A DNA stretch of 8,375 nucleotides from Bacteriovoracaceae bacterium UBA1018. GTDB taxonomy: Bacteria; Bdellovibrionota; UBA1018. Shown here piece after piece: positions 6,460-8,375 of the stretch. The position numbers were made by a program, and so were the translations under genes. The notes beneath the pieces are model-generated. The model worked only from the letters and a program-made list of their open reading frames with translations, was not told where the DNA came from and did not search any database. Each line of letters starts with the position of its first letter. Positions within the stretch are counted from its first letter, which is position 1. The DNA lies in NCBI GenBank assembly GCA_002291495.1, contig DBAE01000158.1:1-8375 (forward strand), written 5' to 3'.

Positions 6460-6927
6460 ATGAAACTAATTCAACTGACCTTGCTGGGGATCCTTTTCAG
6501 TCATCAGGCTTTCGCGACCGATTTACCTGCAACAGATTGCCAGATCTACGTAAAGAATATTTATGCGGTAGAAGGATTTGACGGATCGCCGGAAATCCAA
6601 GTTGTAGTTTATGCCAAGACGCTTGAAGAAAAAGAAGTGATTGAAGAAGTAGGATTTGATGGCGGTAAGGTAGAGCCGGCACGCCTATCCGATTCTCAGA
6701 TTTATCTCTTCAAGTTTGATCCGACTCGTGGAGCTGTCAAGACGGGATACTTCTACATGCGTACAAGCTTTAATAACCGGTACTGGCTTTCACCTGGGCT
6801 TGAAGCATCTAAGAATTTCAAATTTAATAAAAAAGAGCATAGGCGCATTAAGAGAGTGACCTCAAATGTCGGCGGATCTACCTTGAATGACGATCTTCGG
6901 CTCTATAACCCCATGCAATGTCAGTAA
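6460..6927 (+). CDS. Small exported two-cysteine protein (155 aa)
   Basis: Not recognised. Signal peptide at residues 1-19 (MKLIQLTLLGILFSHQAFA, cleavage AFA|TD). The mature protein has only two cysteines, Cys27 (ATDCQIYV) and Cys154, the next-to-last residue (NPMQCQ), again at opposite ends. Central segments such as PEIQVVVYAKTL and YFYMRTSFNNRYWLS suggest beta strands; the C-terminal third is basic (NKKEHRRIKR). ATG at 6460 was chosen because the frame is stopped at 6436-6438 and no other ATG intervenes. No convincing Shine-Dalgarno sequence precedes it (AGGA is 15 nt away). A weak promoter-like pair, TTGTAT (6422-6427) and GATACT (6443-6448) with a 15-nt spacer, would start transcription only a few bases before the ATG, so a very short leader is possible. 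Divergent from the operon at 6347; the next gene follows after 47 bp. Confidence 0.8.
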   Translation: MKLIQLTLLGILFSHQAFATDLPATDCQIYVKNIYAVEGFDGSPEIQVVVYAKTLEEKEVIEEVGFDGGKVEPARLSDSQIYLFKFDPTRGAVKTGYFYMRTSFNNRYWLSPGLEASKNFKFNKKEHRRIKRVTSNVGGSTLNDDLRLYNPMQCQ

Positions 6928-6930
6928 AAT

Positions 6931-6944
6931 AGTCAATATTGACT
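6931..6944. repeat. Perfect 14-bp palindrome, possible operator
   Basis: AGTCAATATTGACT is its own reverse complement. It begins 3 bp after the stop of the 6460-6927 gene and lies 30 bp before the GTG start at 6975. Its right half is a TTGACT that could act as a -35 box (17-nt spacer to TACACA at 6962-6967, a weak -10). The -10 would place the transcript start next to the GTG, which weakens the promoter reading. Confidence 0.4.
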
Positions 6945-6974
6945 GTGTAAAGCATTTCAAATACACAGGTATGC

Positions 6975-7367
6975 GTGAATCGCATCAATTTCCAAGCTAT
7001 TGTTATAGGTGTTTTTTGTCTGCTGGTGACTCCTACTTTTGCGTGGGCAAAACCTCATTGGAAATGTAAAGCCACGATGATCATCCATAGCCCAACTCCG
7101 ACAGGTCCTCACGCTCGAGTGTTGATCTTCACAAAGATCCCTCTTGAGAGCAAAGGCAGGGATCTGAAGGAGGCGGTCAGTATCCTTCGAGAAAACTTTT
7201 CTAAAGAACTCAGTGAACTTCCGGGGTCTGATCTCTTTCCGAAGGTCATTGCTAAAAAGTTCCGCTCAGACATCGTTTGGAACGAAGACGAAAAGATGAA
7301 TGAAGAGTTTTTGGTTTCCTATTATTCAGCGTCTCAGAAAAATATTTGTCGCAGAGTTATTTGGTAA
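6975..7367 (+). CDS. Small exported two-cysteine protein (130 aa), GTG start
   Basis: Not recognised. Signal peptide at residues 1-25 (MNRINFQAIVIGVFCLLVT, cleavage AWA|KP). The mature chain has two cysteines, Cys31 (HWKCKATM) and Cys125 (KNICRRVIW), near the two ends, like the proteins at 6460-6927 and 5880-6347. Between them are a beta-like ARVLIFTKIPL segment and a helical stretch (DLKEAVSILRENFSKEL). GTG at 6975 was chosen because the frame is closed at 6948-6950 with no ATG between, and CAGG lies 5 nt upstream; the nearby ATG at 6971 is out of frame. Its last 11 bp overlap the convergent gene ending at 7357. Probably periplasmic or secreted. Confidence 0.72.
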   Translation: MNRINFQAIVIGVFCLLVTPTFAWAKPHWKCKATMIIHSPTPTGPHARVLIFTKIPLESKGRDLKEAVSILRENFSKELSELPGSDLFPKVIAKKFRSDIVWNEDEKMNEEFLVSYYSASQKNICRRVIW

Positions 7368-8271
7368 ATTCATCCCAATCACATTCACGGCTCACCCTAA
7401 TCTGATATTTTTCAGCGATCATAGGGTAGTCGCGCTCTAGTACATACTTGAAGTGATCGACATGCCTGAGTCCCAATACGGCGTGAATATCTTTCGCATT
7501 ATTTTTAAGTTCGTCGCCTAGAAGGGTTTTAAGTCGGTGGAGCATGAAATAGTTGCGCCAGCCAATAATGAGAAAGCCTTCCTGGGCTGTGGCGAAAGAT
7601 TCAAGCTTGTACACCGGATCTAATATTTCTTTTTCGGGCAAGTCTTTTGGACTCATAGAAAGCCCCAGAGATTTGGACATATCGTGTACGTTGTGTAATA
7701 CTTCAGATTCAAAGCTTTCGAAGAGTTGAGTCGCATCTTTTTTGACGAAAGCCGGGAGGTCGTCAATATCGAGGTCATATATCTTTGAGATAGATTGAGT
7801 GTGCAAAGGACAATTGAGTATCCGACTGACGATAGGAAACGAGCACGTGCCTTCGATGACGTGAGTGAGCGCCGAAAGAACAAAATAGGAGTGGAGACCT
7901 TCTTTTTCTTTGGGAGCACTTTGAAAATTTACCAGCGCATTTCGGTAGAGGTCTTTGAGCAAGAGGTATTCGGCAACCGCGTGGCTAAATTCGGATTCCA
8001 GTCCATAGATGGACTGGAGATCGTCTGTTAGGAAAAACTTCTTGGCCTGTTTTCCGTTATCGACAGCGTCGTATGCGACATTTTCACTCACGAGTACGAT
8101 TTGCTTGAGGCTAGCAGCACGCGCGAGTGAACTTCGCTGAAGTATGCAGTCTCCGTCGCGGTGATATTCCCCGTGGATGACTAAGGTTGGCTTTTCCATG
8201 GCTAAACCAGGAATAGGTAGGAGAGTCCAGGCCAGTAGGCATAGGAGAGAGGCAAATATTGAAACGGGCAT
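7357..8271 (-). CDS. Exported TraB/PrgY/Tiki-like protein (304 aa)
   Basis: A signal peptide (MPVSIFASLLCLLAWTLL, cleavage near GLA|ME at residue 24) is followed directly by a strand and a GxxH motif (IHGEYH, Gly34 to His37), then an acidic strand end (IVLVSENV, Glu63). Near the C-terminus an Arg-containing helix (GWRNYFMLHRL, Arg239) precedes a second GxxH motif (VLGLRHVDHFKYVLE, Gly267 to His270). Two GxxH motifs with a conserved Glu and Arg in this order are the hallmark of the TraB/PrgY/GumN/Tiki family, related in fold to EreA and ChaN. Members include Tiki metalloproteases, the pheromone-binding PrgY and many uncharacterised bacterial proteins. Length fits the family. Substrate is unknown; metal-dependent peptidase or ligand-binding activity is inferred. 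Mature cysteines include Cys42 and Cys297 near the ends plus two in the middle. ATG at 8271 has only a weak ribosome-binding site; the internal ATG at codon 25 would remove the signal peptide. Confidence 0.8.
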   Translation of the reverse strand: MPVSIFASLLCLLAWTLLPIPGLAMEKPTLVIHGEYHRDGDCILQRSSLARAASLKQIVLVSENVAYDAVDNGKQAKKFFLTDDLQSIYGLESEFSHAVAEYLLLKDLYRNALVNFQSAPKEKEGLHSYFVLSALTHVIEGTCSFPIVSRILNCPLHTQSISKIYDLDIDDLPAFVKKDATQLFESFESEVLHNVHDMSKSLGLSMSPKDLPEKEILDPVYKLESFATAQEGFLIIGWRNYFMLHRLKTLLGDELKNNAKDIHAVLGLRHVDHFKYVLERDYPMIAEKYQIRVSRECDWDEFTK

Positions 8272-8299
8272 AAGTGCTGGGCACCGTGTATCTCATGTG

Positions 8300-8327
8300 A
8301 TTTTTAAATTCAAACTTTATTAGTCAA
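8300..8327 (-). promoter_or_regulatory. Possible promoter of the TraB/Tiki-like gene
   Basis: On the minus strand, TTGACT (8322-8327), a 16-nt spacer and AAAAAT (8300-8305), giving a leader of about 22 nt to the ATG at 8271. The -10 box is weak (four of six). An alternative is TTGCAA with TATAGC nearer the window edge (15-nt spacer). A palindrome covers the -35 box. Confidence 0.35.
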
Positions 8328-8332
8328 CTAAT
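8319..8332. repeat. 14-bp inverted repeat over the putative -35 box
   Basis: ATTAGT and ACTAAT are perfect 6-bp arms around a CA centre. It covers the TTGACT proposed as the -35 box of the TraB/Tiki-like gene, the position expected of a repressor operator. It may be chance in AT-rich intergenic DNA. Confidence 0.35.
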
Positions 8333-8375
8333 GGGGCGCCTCGCTATAAAATGGCCGCCCCCCTTGCAAAACGGT

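Overview
The window reads as a chromosomal stretch of a Gram-negative bacterium of moderate GC. Seven of the eight complete or near-complete genes carry clear Sec-type signal peptides or sit in an operon with genes that do. The only housekeeping-type gene is a very-long-chain-type acyl-CoA dehydrogenase. A high density of unfamiliar small exported proteins next to a VLCAD-type enzyme would fit a predatory or deltaproteobacterial-like lineage such as Bdellovibrionota. That placement is inference, and nothing in the window proves it.

Layout: positions 1-1565 (+) hold the 3' part of the acyl-CoA dehydrogenase gene, which runs in from the left edge. Its last codons lie inside a 205-bp, 71-bp-armed imperfect palindrome (1551-1755) that fills most of the gap to a convergent gene. 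On the minus strand, 1779-2708 and 2785-3711 are tandem paralogues of an unrecognised exported family. Each has its own sigma70-like promoter with an identical TATAGCACC block. Further right, a minus-strand operon (6347 to 3784) encodes a small exported two-cysteine protein, an exported 306-aa protein and a 352-aa helical protein with a TTG start. The reading frame of the last one stays open far upstream of that start.

A promoter at 6392-6420 drives this operon leftward. Two small exported two-cysteine proteins (6460-6927 and 6975-7367) run rightward from the same divergent region. The last gene (7357-8271, minus) overlaps the end of its convergent neighbour by 11 bp. It encodes an exported protein with both GxxH motifs of the TraB/PrgY/Tiki family.

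Functionally only the fatty-acid beta-oxidation enzyme and the TraB/Tiki-like protein can be placed in known families. The rest form a block of cell-envelope or secreted proteins of unknown role. The best candidates for something new are the long palindrome, the duplicated exported family, and the trio of small proteins with one cysteine near each end of the mature chain. No tRNA, rRNA, CRISPR array, transposase or phage gene was seen.
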